Shown piece after piece: positions 53,820 through 64,000 of a stretch of 64,000 nucleotides of DNA. Under the pieces are notes generated by a model. The model made no database searches. It was not told the DNA's origin and saw nothing but the letters and a program-made list of their open reading frames with translations. Both the position numbers and the translations under genes were made by a program. This DNA comes from Azolla caroliniana (Eukaryota > Polypodiophyta). Each line of letters begins with the position of its first letter. The stretch's first letter is position 1. Location of the stretch: positions 8,246,001-8,310,000 of the forward strand of contig JBHGNT010000009.1 in assembly GCA_043228905.1 (NCBI GenBank), read 5' to 3'.

Positions 53820-55960
53820 GAAATCCGATTCATTCCACCTAGATTTGACGCAGCATGTCGAATTTTACTCTATACATCTAGAATTGGATATAATGCATCA
53901 GATTCCTGTAAGTCTTGGAATTTTTTTAAAAATTTCCATTACAAAAATACTCTTGCATTTTAATGCATTGCATTGAATTCTAGCTACATAGACTAAAATA
54001 TGATACATTGCATGGATTTCCCTAAAATACATAAATAAATACAAATTGAAAAAATAAAACATTCTCCCATAAATAAATAAATAAACATTTTTTATTTTAC
54101 TTGTAAATAAATAAATAAAAATAGAAAAATTAGATTTCAATGGAAATCCAATTCCGTGCATCGGATTCAATTGAAAATCCAATTTCTCTTATTTTTTTGA
54201 AAATTTTCTTATTTTGTGAATTGTTTTTGAATTTGTTTTTATTTTTCCCATAAAAAAATAAATAAAAATTGAAAAAATGGATTTTCAATGGAAATCCGAT
54301 GCACTGCATCGGATTTTGGTTGAAAGTCTACTTTTACATATGTTTTTCCAAATTTGCTTTTTTTTTGAATTTTTTTGAATTTTTCCCATAAAAAAATAAA
54401 TAAAAATTGAAAAAATGGATTTTCAATGGAAATCCGATGCATTGCATCGGGTTTTGGTTGAAAGTCCACTTTTACGTATTTTTTTCCAAATTTTCTTTTT
54501 TTTTGAATTTTTTTGAATTTTTTTGAATTTTTTTGAATTTTTTTGAATTTTTTCTATAAAAAATAAATAAATATTGAAAAAATAGATTTTCAATCCAAAT
54601 TTTCATATTTTTTGGAATTTTTTTGGTATTTTGTTTGTCTATTTTCTCATAAATAACTATATAGAAATTGAAAAAATGAATTTTCAAAGGAAATCCGATG
54701 CATTGCATCGGATTTCTATTGAAAGTCCACTTTTTGCTATTTGTTACCAAATTTTCATATTTTAAAATATTTTTTTGTATTTTTTAAATTTGTTTTCATT
54801 TTTTCCCATAAATAAATAAATAAAAATTGCAAAAAATGGGTTTTCAACAGAAATCTGATGCACTACATCGGATTTCTATTGAAAATCCATTTTGTCTTAT
54901 TTGTTTCCAATTTTTCAGAGATTTTGAATTTGTTTTTGTATTTGTTTTGAATTGTTTTTGTTTTTATCATAAATAAATATATAGGAATTGAAAAAAATGG
55001 ATTTTCAACGGAAATCCGATGCATTGCATCGGATTTCCATTGAAAGTCCACTTTTTTTTGTTTGTTTACAAATTTTCTTATTTGTTTATATTTTTCTCTA
55101 AAAAAGTGTTAAAAATAAACAAATTGTGATTTTCTCCATTTAAAGTGATGTGTTTTCAACGGGAATCCGATGCAGTGCATCGGATTCTCGTTGAAAACAG
55201 ATCATTTTCAACAGGATTTTCAATGGAAATCCGATGCACTGCATCGGATTTCCGTTCAAAATCACTGAGTTTCAACAGAAATCCGATGCAGTGCATCGGA
55301 TTTCCGTTGAAAGTCCAATATTTTTCTTATGTTTTTTCATAAAACATTAATTTGCAATTGAAATCCGACTCAATGGTTCAAATTTTGTTGAAAATGTAAT
55401 ATTTTTTATTATCTCATTGTTTTATGAAAAACCTAAAAGAAATTTGGATTTTTAATTGAAAATTGATGTAGTGCATTAGATTTCAGTTGGAAATCCACTT
55501 TTTTAATATATTTTTATTTATTTTTTGAAAAAATGAAAAACAATTGAAAAGAAAGAGGATTGCCAGCTAAAATCTAATGCAATGCATCAATGTCTAGTTG
55601 TATAGACTACGATCTGATGTAGTGTATCGGATTTCAGTTGAAAAGCCGTTTATTATCATTTTATATGGAAAATAAATAAATAAATAACATTGGAAAAAGA
55701 AAAAAGAAAAATGGATTTTCGACTCTAATCCAATGCATTGCATTAGATTCTAGCTATATATACTAAAATATAATGTAGTGCATAGTATTTTAGCTGAAAA
55801 TCCATTTTTTATTTTTTAATGGAAAAAATTTTAAAAACTACAAAAAAAAAAAAAACTTGGATTTTCAACTGAAATCTAGTGCATTGCATTGGATTCCAAT
55901 TAAAAATCCAAGATTTTTTATTTTTTCAAATTTTATTGTTTCAAATTTTCAATGGGTTTT
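53820..55960. repeat. array of palindromic modules in AT-rich spacers
   Basis: A palindromic core, GGAAATCCGATGCA followed by its reverse complement with one base between, recurs about 13-16 times. Eight well-kept modules lie at about 54278, 54416, 54679, 54838, 54999, 55152, 55215 and 55268. The arms extend to about 25 bases through TTTTCAAYGG, for example at 54999-55049 with two mismatches. Spacers are TTTTTTGAA- and AATAAATA-rich, with a common step near 160 bp and shorter steps near 55-65 bp. Outer modules (53820-54180 and 55350-55920) are degraded. No ORF is supported. Confidence 0.9.
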
Positions 55961-57700
55961 AGATTAGTTTTCTGACACAGGTATATAATATAAAACTTAC
56001 ATCAATTTAGATTAACGTTATATTCTATTCTTTAGTTTGATGTTACCTGTGCAATTTCATTCTACTGTCATGTACTACTAAAACATACGCCTTAAAGATT
56101 ATCAGGAACTCTGTTGCATTAGAGAAGGACCTTGAGCAAGTTAATGTCATCAAAATGAGGATCCAAGGTATCTGGGGTTGTCCTGATCAAGACCAAGAAG
56201 TTGGGGCAAAGCATATCAATAAAACTTAGATGTTCCAGATGACTTTTAGAAAACTTGTGGAACTATAGATGAAGACGCAGGGCAACTTGTTGAATTAGAA
56301 GACGTTTCAGAGTCTGAACATACTAACAATTCAACTTAGCGTACTGACGAAGCCAATGAGGACAATCCTGATGAAAGAGCTAATCCTGAGTAGACGGCTT
56401 TACCAGACTTATTATTCGATTGAATGGTTATGGCTTATTGTAAATTTTGAACAATATGAATTGTTAAATTTTGACGTAATATATAAGTTGAGCTTATAAT
56501 TTTCGTGTAACAATCATTGAACTTAGAAATTAAGTATACTTGTATGTGTACATGTTATCTAAACTCTCCTTTATCATTTGGGGTATATCGGAGATAAGTT
56601 TATACTCTATCATTTACTCGTATGATTGGAATGTTATTGTAGACTAGTTTATTTATACATTGACAGTGTCATGTATCACGTGTCAATGGAAATTTTCTCT
56701 TGACATAGTAGTATCTCTTAATTGCAAGGTTCACAATTTGCTTTAAGATGTATTATATTTAAATATACACACATAATTAGAAGAAGTCACTTATTCAATG
56801 GGGCATGCTTTTTAGAATATGCACAAGGACCCGTGTTACTATTATACTTGTGTTGACAAATACACCCCTGTCTAAGATTTGGACAAAAACATGGTAGATA
56901 GAATATACGTCGGATGATTTTGTTGACGTGATATTAGTTAGTTCTTTTTTTCGCTATGTTTTCATAAACCACATACACATGCGTCGTGCCTTGGTGAAAT
57001 TCTGCTTAAATAAGGCATTTTTTAACATCTCACTAAGATATGAAAAAGAGAATGCGACATATTACCTGTTTCAAATGACCCGGTGTTTTAGGGCAAAGTT
57101 GCTAGAGTCACAAACGAGGATGTCACAAAATCCCAGTCTAACAAGTGAGTTAGAATCAAATTCTAGAAATTATGTTATTAGGGTTTATATGGTTACCCCA
57201 CACAAAAGCAATAACGCTCTAATTAGAATCAGATTATGGAAATATGGTTAACAAACACATTCCCTTGTACTCTGATTAATTTAAAGATTCTAGAAATATG
57301 ATTAATAAAATATGGTTCCTGGTTACACATTCTCTTATATTCTAATTAGAATTAGATTAATAAAATATGCTTGTTAACCACTATATGGTTAACAAACACA
57401 TTCCTTTTTACTTTGGTTGGAATCGGGTTGTGGGAATATGGTGGTTAACAAATATATGTTTTACTTTCTAACATATATAGTGATATGTTACACATGTTTT
57501 CATATTTAACATGTAATGATGTTTGAATTCAGGTGGTTAGTTCCTCCCTATCCTAAGGTATTGAACTATCAAAAGGTATGTGAGACGAAGGAGGATTTAG
57601 ACCACGTATATGCTCTTATCACTTGATGGTATTGACCCTACGATGCTATTAGACAAAATGATTACTAATTAGACCGGTTGGTTGTCTACAAAGTAACCAA
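55961..57700 (+). other. AT-rich stretch with a possible acidic coding remnant
   Basis: At about 56095-56394 frames read NSVALEKDLEQVNVIKMRI and, shifted, DEDAGQLVELEDVSESEH and NEDNPDERANPE, then a stop. This looks like the end of an old exon, but no family is recognised. At 57210-57450 the words ATGGTTAACAAACACATTCC recur three times in a loose tandem array. Confidence 0.3.
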
Positions 57701-57719
57701 AGTAAAACGGAAGGTGAAG

Positions 57720-58260
57720 ATCTGCGAAGGAAGTGACTAACTAGGATTTGTATAGGGTAGCATGGCCATTTGCAATTGAGGCGACGATAGAGCATGGTCG
57801 CAGGATGGACAACTTGCAACAAAATATGGCACGATTCTAGAGCATGGCAGTTGATGATGCAACTACCAAATCTTAGCAAATAATGAAGGAGAGAACAAAT
57901 CATCATTCGCACCTACCCAATGTCAATGATGTAGGTGAACTATTGCTTTAGTGAATGAAGAAAAATGTTGATGACGCCTTTGAGATATTGGAAGTAGCAA
58001 AGGCTAACCTAGAGAAACCAACATTAGTTGTTTTTGCTAACATGGAAAGTAAGGTCGACATGGTAGTCACAAAAATATAGAGGAAGATTGATATTGCAAA
58101 GCATGAGCTTGAAAAGAACGAGTCGCTGGATTCTGAGCGTTGGATCCAACTAGAGACAAAAATCCAATTTCTCACAATGAACTTGGATCTTCTAGGGCTT
58201 AAACGTGTTGCAAGAAATGATGTTCCAAACCTCCAAGTAAGATCATTGTACTGGTTTCAA
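57720..58260 (+). pseudogene. coiled-coil-like gene fragment, copy 2
   Basis: It aligns with the minus strand of 10735-10150. MAVDDA is at 57848, then NVDDAFEILEVAKANLEKPT, LVVFANMESKVDMVVTKI, a TAG, RKIDIAKHELEKNE and a helical tail to NVPNLQ-like NDVPNLQ, then the splice-like CCTCCAAGTAAG. Several stops are present (after the MAVDDA block and at 58078). Composition suggests an alpha-helical coiled coil. Function unknown. Two copies 47 kb apart in opposite orientation suggest either an old gene family or a gene carried by a repeat. Confidence 0.5.
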
Positions 58261-58334
58261 TACATTGTTCATTGTTAGCAACTTTTTAAATGAAGTTGTA
58301 AAGAATCGGGTATGATTCTTGTGTAGCAGAAGAG

Positions 58335-58750
58335 ATGTGTGGTATGTGTATGTGTGAGAGGAATCAGAGGAGATAAGAGAGAACACATGATAAATAGAAA
58401 AAGGAATACTCAAGAAGACGAAGATGTATATTCACAAGTAGAATAGCAAATACAAAATGTAGCATTACAAGGAGTCACAACCGACTTAGCATGAAGTATG
58501 AGGAGGGTGCTTTATATATACTCACCCTCTCTCTTCATTAACTAACTACAACAACCACTCTGTCTTGGGGAATGTGAAGACTCATAGTCATGGGTAATAT
58601 GTAACTCATTAGTTATGTGTCACAAAATATGATTATATGACACATAGTTAATGTGTAGAGAGTAGTGGTGTGACTCTTGACCTTTGAGTAACCATAGATT
58701 CTCAAAAGGTGTGTTCACATGTTGCACTATGTTGAGCTTGATTCTCAACA
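58335..58750 (-). repeat. copia LTR-like sequence
   Basis: Read on the minus strand it starts TGTTGAGAATCAAGCTC, close to the start of the LTR of F (TGTTGAGGTATCAAGCTC). It contains TATATAAAGCACCC (TATA-like) and ends in a CACATAC-rich tail. No clear target duplication and no coding beside it, so a solo or truncated LTR; ends approximate. Confidence 0.5.
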
Positions 58751-59099
58751 GAAGCAATAAACTTTTCATCCTCATTTCAAGAATGATACCTCAACCAAGA
58801 AGAAAAAGTATGTTGATGTAAAAAGCAACTACAATTTCTGGAAGGAATGGTAAGAATAAAAAAAGAATATGTCAACCTTACCAATCCTGCTCCCTTTACA
58901 AAGTATAAGTTGGAGGGCAAAGTACATTGAATGTTTAGTCCACATACCTCGCATGCGGCTAGCCGTTGCGGATAGTGTTACCATGCTGGTACACCTCCAA
59001 AAGTGCTGGCATACACATCACTCACTATCTTTTGCTATGGTTTGTTGCACTTCATCAATCTATGTGGGGGATTGCTCCACAAATCTCCCTAAAGAGTAA

Positions 59100-59361
59100 A
59101 CAAAACATACAAGTAAGTTTGCTACTCTATTACAACTACAAATGTATAAATGAATGTAGTAGTTAATTAACTATATAACTAAGTTCGTAGTAGAGTAGTA
59201 GCTAATTAGCTAAGCTAGAACCCCCTAATCGTTCGTTGTATAGTGGTTGCTAATGTTGTGAAAGAGTAGTAGCTAAATAACTAAAGTTGTGGAAGAGTGG
59301 TAACTAAATCGGAATATATTATTTTATGGTTTTCACGTAGTGTGTGGAATACACTACGACA
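59100..59361 (-). repeat. 3' end of G and TAGCTA-rich flank
   Basis: 59361 downward reads TGTCGTAGTGTATTCC, including the hairpin GTAGTGTATTCCACACACTAC-like sequence. Below about 59320 the strand becomes AT-rich with several AGTAGTAGCTAAATAACTA-like copies, similar to the repeat at 3766-4155. Confidence 0.4.
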
Positions 59362-61721
59362 CTCGCCCCCTCCGAACCCGCACATCCTCCGGTATGTGCC
59401 GAAGTTCTCGATTCCTCATATCCGTCTTCACCCAAAGCTTCCTCCGATTCTCCCCTTATGTCGACTATGAGTTGTAATTCACTTTCTTCGCTTCCCGCAG
59501 CACCGTGGTCTTCGTCCGATTGCTCCTCGTTGTCGGCCTTGGCTTGGATCACATAGGGTTTGTCGTTGGTCCGCTTCTTGAAAATCTTCACCCGCTTCCC
59601 GGCTATAGGCACTCGTAGTATTGTTCCATCCAACTCGGACAGTCGGTACGTTCCGTTGTCGAAGACTTTCCGAACCTCGTATGGCCCGAACCACCTTTTC
59701 GCAAATTTCCGCATCGTTGTATGTTGATGGTCCAAACTACTGTCATAGACGATCACCCAATCTCCTTCTTCAATCCTTCTCGGTCGTAGTCGGTGCTTTG
59801 TGTCGAACTGGCTTTTGTTCCGGAATCGTGCTTCTTGTTGTCGGCGTATTGCTTCCGCTATGTCTGCCGGTCTTCCCTCTAGTTGTCGTATCCGGACCGC
59901 TAGTAGTTCTTCCCGGCTCATCTCTTCCTTCCACGGTAGCACTGTCCATGTTGCGATCGCGGTTTCCGTCGGCATTACCGGTGCTTGTCCGGTCATGAGT
60001 TCTGCCGGCATGTAACTAGTTACGGAGCTATGCGTCGTCCGATCCGCCCATAGTGCATACGGAAGCATCTGCGGCCAGTCCTTCACCTTTCCATCACATG
60101 CCTTCGCAAGTGCTTTCACGATCGGACTATGTCCTCGTTCGATTTTCCCGTTGGCCTCCGGATTGTATGCCGTTGTCAACGTTAACCGAACTCCGTGCTT
60201 GGCGAAGAATCCCCTAGCTTTGTCCGAGTCGAGTTCTCCCCGGTCCGGAATCACTTGTCCTACGCACCCGTACCTGCAAAATACTTCCTCCAAAAGAAAT
60301 TGGCATACCGCGGAACACGTTTTCCTCTGAAGCGCTCGACCTTCTACTTGATTCGTCAGATCTTCCCGAGCTAATACCAAGTATTTCTTTTGTCCGATCC
60401 CGGTCGGCATGGCCACTATGTCGACCATCCACTTGAAGTTGATTGTCGGTGAGAATGTCGGATGTAACTCATCTCGATGTCGAACCCCGGAGTAGACTTG
60501 ACATTTCTCGCAGCTTTCCGTGAACTCCGCGACATCTTTGTACATTTTCTTCCACCAATATTTTTGCTTGATCTTCACAAATGTTGCCCATGTTCCTCGG
60601 TGTCCAGCCCAATCGGATTCGTGAAACTCGGACATTATCCGGTTTCGTTGCTCTTTTGTCCCAACTACTCGAAGTGGTATACCATCCGGTCTTTTTGGCG
60701 CCCTCCATATTAATCCGTTTTCCAAGAAGAACTTTTGGACTTGCCTCTTCTTCCTTCGGATCTCGGCTCTTCTTCCTTTATCGTTTGTTGAATCCTCGGC
60801 CTCTTGTAACATCTTTTCGATCATCAAGCTTTCTCCCTCATATTCTTCTTCCCGGAATTCTCGGATTACGTTCACTCGGCATATGTGCTCCGACGCGAAG
60901 TAGTCTTCGGAAACTTCTTCATTATCCGATTCGGTTATGTCGTCTCCGAACCGAGCCCTTGATAACATATCCGCTACCGCGTTGTCCTTCCCCGAGATGT
61001 GTCGAACCTCCGGATTAAGCCACTTGACATATGCAACCCACCTTAGCATAGCTACATCCGGTATCGTACAACACCGCATCATCCCGAGTATCGGAAGACA
61101 ATCCGTCTCGATCACCACTTTGGCTCTGATCAAATAATCCCGATCCGATTTTATCGCCGACACGACTCCCCACAGTTCTCTTTTGACTTGTGCATATCCA
61201 CGTTGCCTTTCATTGAGAACCTTTGCTCTGAATCGGATCGGATACCGCGAACCATCCGAGTCGGCTTGATTGATGACCCACCCGATACCGGTTGGACTTG
61301 TATCAACCATTACTATGATCGGTCGGTCGTAGCTCGACTTCTTAAGTGCTTCCGCCCTCCGAAGTGTCTTCTTCAATTTTTTCATGGCTTTGGTGTGTTC
61401 CGGTTTCCATTCGAATTTCTTACCTTTCCGCAACAAGTGGTAGAGCGGGTCCGCTATATGTGCATAATGTGGAATCCATATGTGATAGAATGCACATGCA
61501 CCGAGAAACCTTCGGACTTCGGATGTTGACTCGCATACTTCCTCCATAGCTTGAATCGCATCGACCTTTGTTGGTGACAGTCTTCGGCCGTAGGGCCCAC
61601 ATAGATGTCCGACCACCAATATTTCTTCTTGCCCGAATGCCGATTTCTCCCCGGAAAGTGTTAGGTGCACATCTTCTAGCTTTCGCAACACTTTCTCGCA
61701 ATCATGAATATGGTCGACCAC
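59319..61721 (-). CDS. pol C-terminal part of G: RT end, RNase H, integrase
   Basis: 800 aa. It begins in the RT thumb (CEKVLRKLEDVHLTLSGEKS, VVGHLCGPYGRRLSP). RNase H lies at about 130-265 (MVDTSPTGIGWVI, KRELWGVVSAI, VIETDCLPI). The integrase zinc finger is at about 368-405 (HESDWAGHRG...CEKC). The catalytic core is VDIVAMPTG (Asp), VIPDRGELDS (Asp) and NGKIERGH (Glu). The C-terminus has FGPYEVRKVFDNGTYRL and a long acidic tail, no chromodomain. It is in the same frame as the preceding RT piece, parted by one TGA (61724-61726 region) where relatives have Arg, so CGA to TGA. Otherwise open. Confidence 0.92.
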   Translation of the reverse strand: MVDHIHDCEKVLRKLEDVHLTLSGEKSAFGQEEILVVGHLCGPYGRRLSPTKVDAIQAMEEVCESTSEVRRFLGACAFYHIWIPHYAHIADPLYHLLRKGKKFEWKPEHTKAMKKLKKTLRRAEALKKSSYDRPIIVMVDTSPTGIGWVINQADSDGSRYPIRFRAKVLNERQRGYAQVKRELWGVVSAIKSDRDYLIRAKVVIETDCLPILGMMRCCTIPDVAMLRWVAYVKWLNPEVRHISGKDNAVADMLSRARFGDDITESDNEEVSEDYFASEHICRVNVIREFREEEYEGESLMIEKMLQEAEDSTNDKGRRAEIRRKKRQVQKFFLENGLIWRAPKRPDGIPLRVVGTKEQRNRIMSEFHESDWAGHRGTWATFVKIKQKYWWKKMYKDVAEFTESCEKCQVYSGVRHRDELHPTFSPTINFKWMVDIVAMPTGIGQKKYLVLAREDLTNQVEGRALQRKTCSAVCQFLLEEVFCRYGCVGQVIPDRGELDSDKARGFFAKHGVRLTLTTAYNPEANGKIERGHSPIVKALAKACDGKVKDWPQMLPYALWADRTTHSSVTSYMPAELMTGQAPVMPTETAIATWTVLPWKEEMSREELLAVRIRQLEGRPADIAEAIRRQQEARFRNKSQFDTKHRLRPRRIEEGDWVIVYDSSLDHQHTTMRKFAKRWFGPYEVRKVFDNGTYRLSELDGTILRVPIAGKRVKIFKKRTNDKPYVIQAKADNEEQSDEDHGAAGSEESELQLIVDIRGESEEALGEDGYEESRTSAHTGGCAGSEGASVVVYSTHYVKTIK

Positions 61722-61727
61722 GAACTT

Positions 61728-62236
61728 TCAGCATCCCCGATCATCCATAGTCTCATCTTTTTCTTCTACCATGCATCCTTTCATCGGAACGTCATCGAGG
61801 AACGGCATCGTTATCTCCGGAATGCAGTCTCGACGCACCTTGTTCATCGCGTTCATCATATGAGCAACCGAGTTTGTCGCTCCTTGTGGTAGTGTGCACA
61901 TTCGGACTAATCCTATCGGTGTTCGCATGGTTGTGATGTCTCGGCTCTCCACGGCTAATTGGAATTGGTCATATCCCGAGTATAGGTCTCCGATGGAGTA
62001 TATCGCACAACCGGCAAAAGCTTCCGCAAATTCGTCCACTATCGGACCGACTCCCAAGTTCCAGATCGTGACCTTATCCACTTGTCGGTATCCTTTCTTC
62101 AATCCTCCGGTTATAGTCGTGTACGTAGATGCCCCATCCAGACCAATTCGTACATGTTTTGCTCTGAGAGTTTTCTTCCTGTGTGGGGTATCAGGGCTTC
62201 TCGGACTATCACTTCCCCACTCCGCAACAGTCCGCT
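61728..62236 (-). pseudogene. RT core of G, N-terminal part deleted
   Basis: The ORF 61728-62102 holds VDKVTIWNLGVGPIVDEF, IYSIGDLYSGYDQFQLA, TLPQGATNSVAHMMNAM and the catalytic MPFLDDVPMKG (FLDD). The usual RT motif 1 and the linker after protease are missing: only about 45 codons lie between the end of protease and NKVTI-like DKVTI. A deletion has therefore removed the front of RT and with it activity. Confidence 0.85.
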
Positions 62237-64000
62237 TTAAAAATCCATTCTCACTTGGGACAAGAGTTCCCTCTTGTTCCTTTCGTGATTTGCCGGCACC
62301 GTTAGGAATTGGACGGATTTCCCACCGTTTTGGCTCCGAATTCGCGCAAAAGCCGCACTGCTATCGAGCACCTTCGTCTCCATCCGTGATGCCATGATAA
62401 AGGGTTGGCCGAGGATGACGGAATGTGAAACCTCATCTTGCACGAAGAAATTTTGGTCGATCTCGACATCCCCGATCTTCACCGTCACATCCGGATAAGC
62501 CGCAAATAGATCTTCCGTTGCTTTGGTGGCCGCCCGAATCTTCCATCCATGGTTGGTGTTAATAGGCCATTTCCCCTTCCGGTAGAACTCCTTGGACATC
62601 AAGTTGACCTCCGATCCGTGATCAATCAATGCTAGCACGGGTTCTTTGATGTTGCCGATTCGGACTGGAGTCTCCGTAGTCGCGTGTGCCCAATGTGGCC
62701 TTGTATAGTGGGAGTTCGGAATTTTGTCCTCCACTTCGGTGTCGTTCATTAAAACGGTGTTCGCATTCACCCTTGGAGCATTTTCCTCCGTACTTTGTCT
62801 TTTTCGCTTCACAAGATCCACGAGAAGATCGTGGAACTCCTTCTTTGCTATTCCGAGTAGCTCCCGAAGTGAGAAATCTACCCGGCTATCCAAGATTCTT
62901 TCCTCGAACACTCTTTTCAAGTCGGTTTGTTGTTCTATGTCCGAGGCGAGCTTGAATGCCGGAGTCGCCTTTTCTTTTCCCTTACCTCCGGGGTTCCAGC
63001 TTTCCGGTATCTTCGATGGCCCAGCCGCATCCTCCGTGCGTCGTCGTTTCTCGTCCACATACACCTTATGCAATTGACATAGGGCATATACGCTATTCTT
63101 GTCGACAGGGCACTCCCATCCCGTAGCTTCCCGGACACCTTCCGCGGTGCTTCGGATCTCATTGGAGTCGGTTTTCTCGGTGTTTTCTAGAACGTCCGGC
63201 CAAAAAGACGTCTTTGCTCTCGATGACTCCCCGACACATATTCCCGCGGTTGTCGCATAGTTGCTTCTTGCTGCCAATTCCTCCTCAAGCACCTTCTTCA
63301 TGCCGCCTTTCCGGAAGTTCGGTCGGAGTGGCTTCCGAGAGTCCATCGAATGAATCCGGTTTCCCTCGTAGTAGATGAGATCCCGCCGTAGCGCCTCCTT
63401 ATGCTCGTCGCAATCCCTCCGATCGTGTTCGGCACTATCACACCATATGCACCGTCGGTCCGTATACTTGGAGCTTGTGGGGCGGTCATCCGACTTCTTC
63501 ACCATCGCGATCTTCAGATTCTCCATCTCCTTCAATAGTTGCTCCACCGTAGATGCATCAATCCCCTTCTCGGTTGTAGTCTCCCGAGCCCTCGGTTGAT
63601 GGTCTTCCAATTCGGTTCTCGGTTTCGGAATCGGTTCCGAAACCCTCTTTTCCTCGTTGGCAAGCCATTGCCCCCTCTTCGTGTATCGCGCGACGATATC
63701 CCGCACGTTTTCCCATGTTTCGGTGAGGCCACTCTCCGTGGTCGTGTCCTCAAAGAGCACTCCGAGATCTTTCCGGTCCCGGACGTCCACAGCTCGCAAG
63801 AACATGATCACCTTGTCCGGTACGAGGATAGCTTGATCTCTCGCGGACAACCTCCCGAACCGGCTTTCAAATGCCAAAAACACATCAACGACCTTCAATC
63901 CCTTGTCCGGTGTCTCCACCCAATCTTCGAATCCCCTTCGCGTCGCCTTGGAGGAATCCTCGATGGCGAACGTCCTCTTTAGCTCTTCTTCAAATGCCTC
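62237..64000 (-). CDS. gag-protease of G, open to the window edge
   Basis: The frame stays open from the right edge to TAA/TAG at 62237, at least 587 codons. The first part is gag-like (VIMFLRAVDVRDRKDLGVLF, WENVRDIVARYTKRGQW). A knuckle CIWCDSAEHDRRDC follows (CX2CX4HX4C). Glu/Arg-rich linker leads to the protease: VLALIDHGSEVNLMSKEFY (D-H-G in place of D-S-G, probably inactivating), VKIGDVEIDQNFFVQD and VILGQPFIMASRMET. The substitution Ser to His at the active site is the only obvious defect. Gag and protease are fused without a stop, and pol follows after a stop. Confidence 0.88.
   Translation of the reverse strand, partial: EAFEEELKRTFAIEDSSKATRRGFEDWVETPDKGLKVVDVFLAFESRFGRLSARDQAILVPDKVIMFLRAVDVRDRKDLGVLFEDTTTESGLTETWENVRDIVARYTKRGQWLANEEKRVSEPIPKPRTELEDHQPRARETTTEKGIDASTVEQLLKEMENLKIAMVKKSDDRPTSSKYTDRRCIWCDSAEHDRRDCDEHKEALRRDLIYYEGNRIHSMDSRKPLRPNFRKGGMKKVLEEELAARSNYATTAGICVGESSRAKTSFWPDVLENTEKTDSNEIRSTAEGVREATGWECPVDKNSVYALCQLHKVYVDEKRRRTEDAAGPSKIPESWNPGGKGKEKATPAFKLASDIEQQTDLKRVFEERILDSRVDFSLRELLGIAKKEFHDLLVDLVKRKRQSTEENAPRVNANTVLMNDTEVEDKIPNSHYTRPHWAHATTETPVRIGNIKEPVLALIDHGSEVNLMSKEFYRKGKWPINTNHGWKIRAATKATEDLFAAYPDVTVKIGDVEIDQNFFVQDEVSHSVILGQPFIMASRMETKVLDSSAAFARIRSQNGGKSVQFLTVPANHERNKRELLSQVRMDF

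Larger units (their letters stand above)
59319..64000 (-). mobile_element. Ty3/gypsy element G, minus strand, 5' end beyond the window
   Basis: Gag-protease (64000-62237), RT (about 62150-61728) and RNase H-integrase (61721-59319) lie in order on the minus strand. A polypurine tract GAGGGGGCGAG (59372-59362) overlaps the end of pol and is followed by TGTCGTAGTG, the 3' LTR start. The LTR can be followed only for about 50 bases before AT-rich, TAGCTA-bearing sequence, so it is truncated or very short. Codons are GC-rich (TCCGG, TTCGG) in an AT-rich region. Most pol-like matches I recall for the FLDDV[PM]-K-G motif are from fungi and related organisms; origin is open. Confidence 0.88.

Noticed and set aside
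53820-55960. CRISPR-like array
   Set aside because: Repeats are palindromes with irregular AT-rich spacers in a plant nuclear context; no cas genes, and unit spacing is not constant.

Overview
The window is nuclear DNA of a land plant with a repeat-rich genome. Evidence is one well-structured host gene with plant-type GT-AG introns (DEK_C plus two SWIB domains), plant Ty1/copia elements primed by initiator tRNA-Met, and plant-type Ty3/gypsy elements. A chromovirus of a kind I associate with seed-free plants and fungi, and a transposase-like gene I know mostly from animals, make a fern or other seed-free vascular plant my best guess; this is inference, not proof.

Layout. 1-3240: LTR element A, gag/protease only, cut by the window edge. 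3597-5513: two exons of an RNase-H-like transposase-type gene; its intron is a TAGCTA-rich tandem repeat. 6091-7835: minus-strand FCP1-like phosphatase pseudogene and exon-like ORFs. 7833-8698: long foldback inverted repeat. 8702-10018: poly-G and (TATG)n/(TG)n microsatellite. 10150-10735: minus-strand coding fragment with a paralogue at 57720-58260. 10726-26850: Ty3/gypsy chromovirus B (440-bp LTRs, target duplication CACAC), broken by a younger nested gypsy element C at 13105-23575 (419-bp LTRs, target duplication CTTCG). In C the gag-pol core lies inverted relative to its own LTRs. 26856-28270: copia relic. 28593-33867: copia element D. 33960-36689: copia LTR-like remnant and minus-strand copia E. 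37513-42622: the SWIB gene. 45086-49020: minus-strand copia F (target duplication ATTCT) carrying a solo gypsy-like LTR. 49154-49705: three 184-bp tandem units. 53820-55960: array of palindromic modules. 57720-58750: coding fragment and LTR-like sequence. 59319-64000: minus-strand gypsy element G, running off the right edge.

How it fits together. Apart from the SWIB gene, and possibly the transposase-like gene, nearly all recognisable coding sequence belongs to retroelements, most of them broken by stops, frameshifts or deletions. Several stops look like C-to-T or G-to-A changes, as expected for methylated, silenced repeats. C is younger than B (about 1% against 2.3% LTR divergence) and sits inside it. 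D, E and F are older copia copies. A 100-base N gap flanked by the same sequence on both sides lies inside C, so that part of the assembly needs caution.
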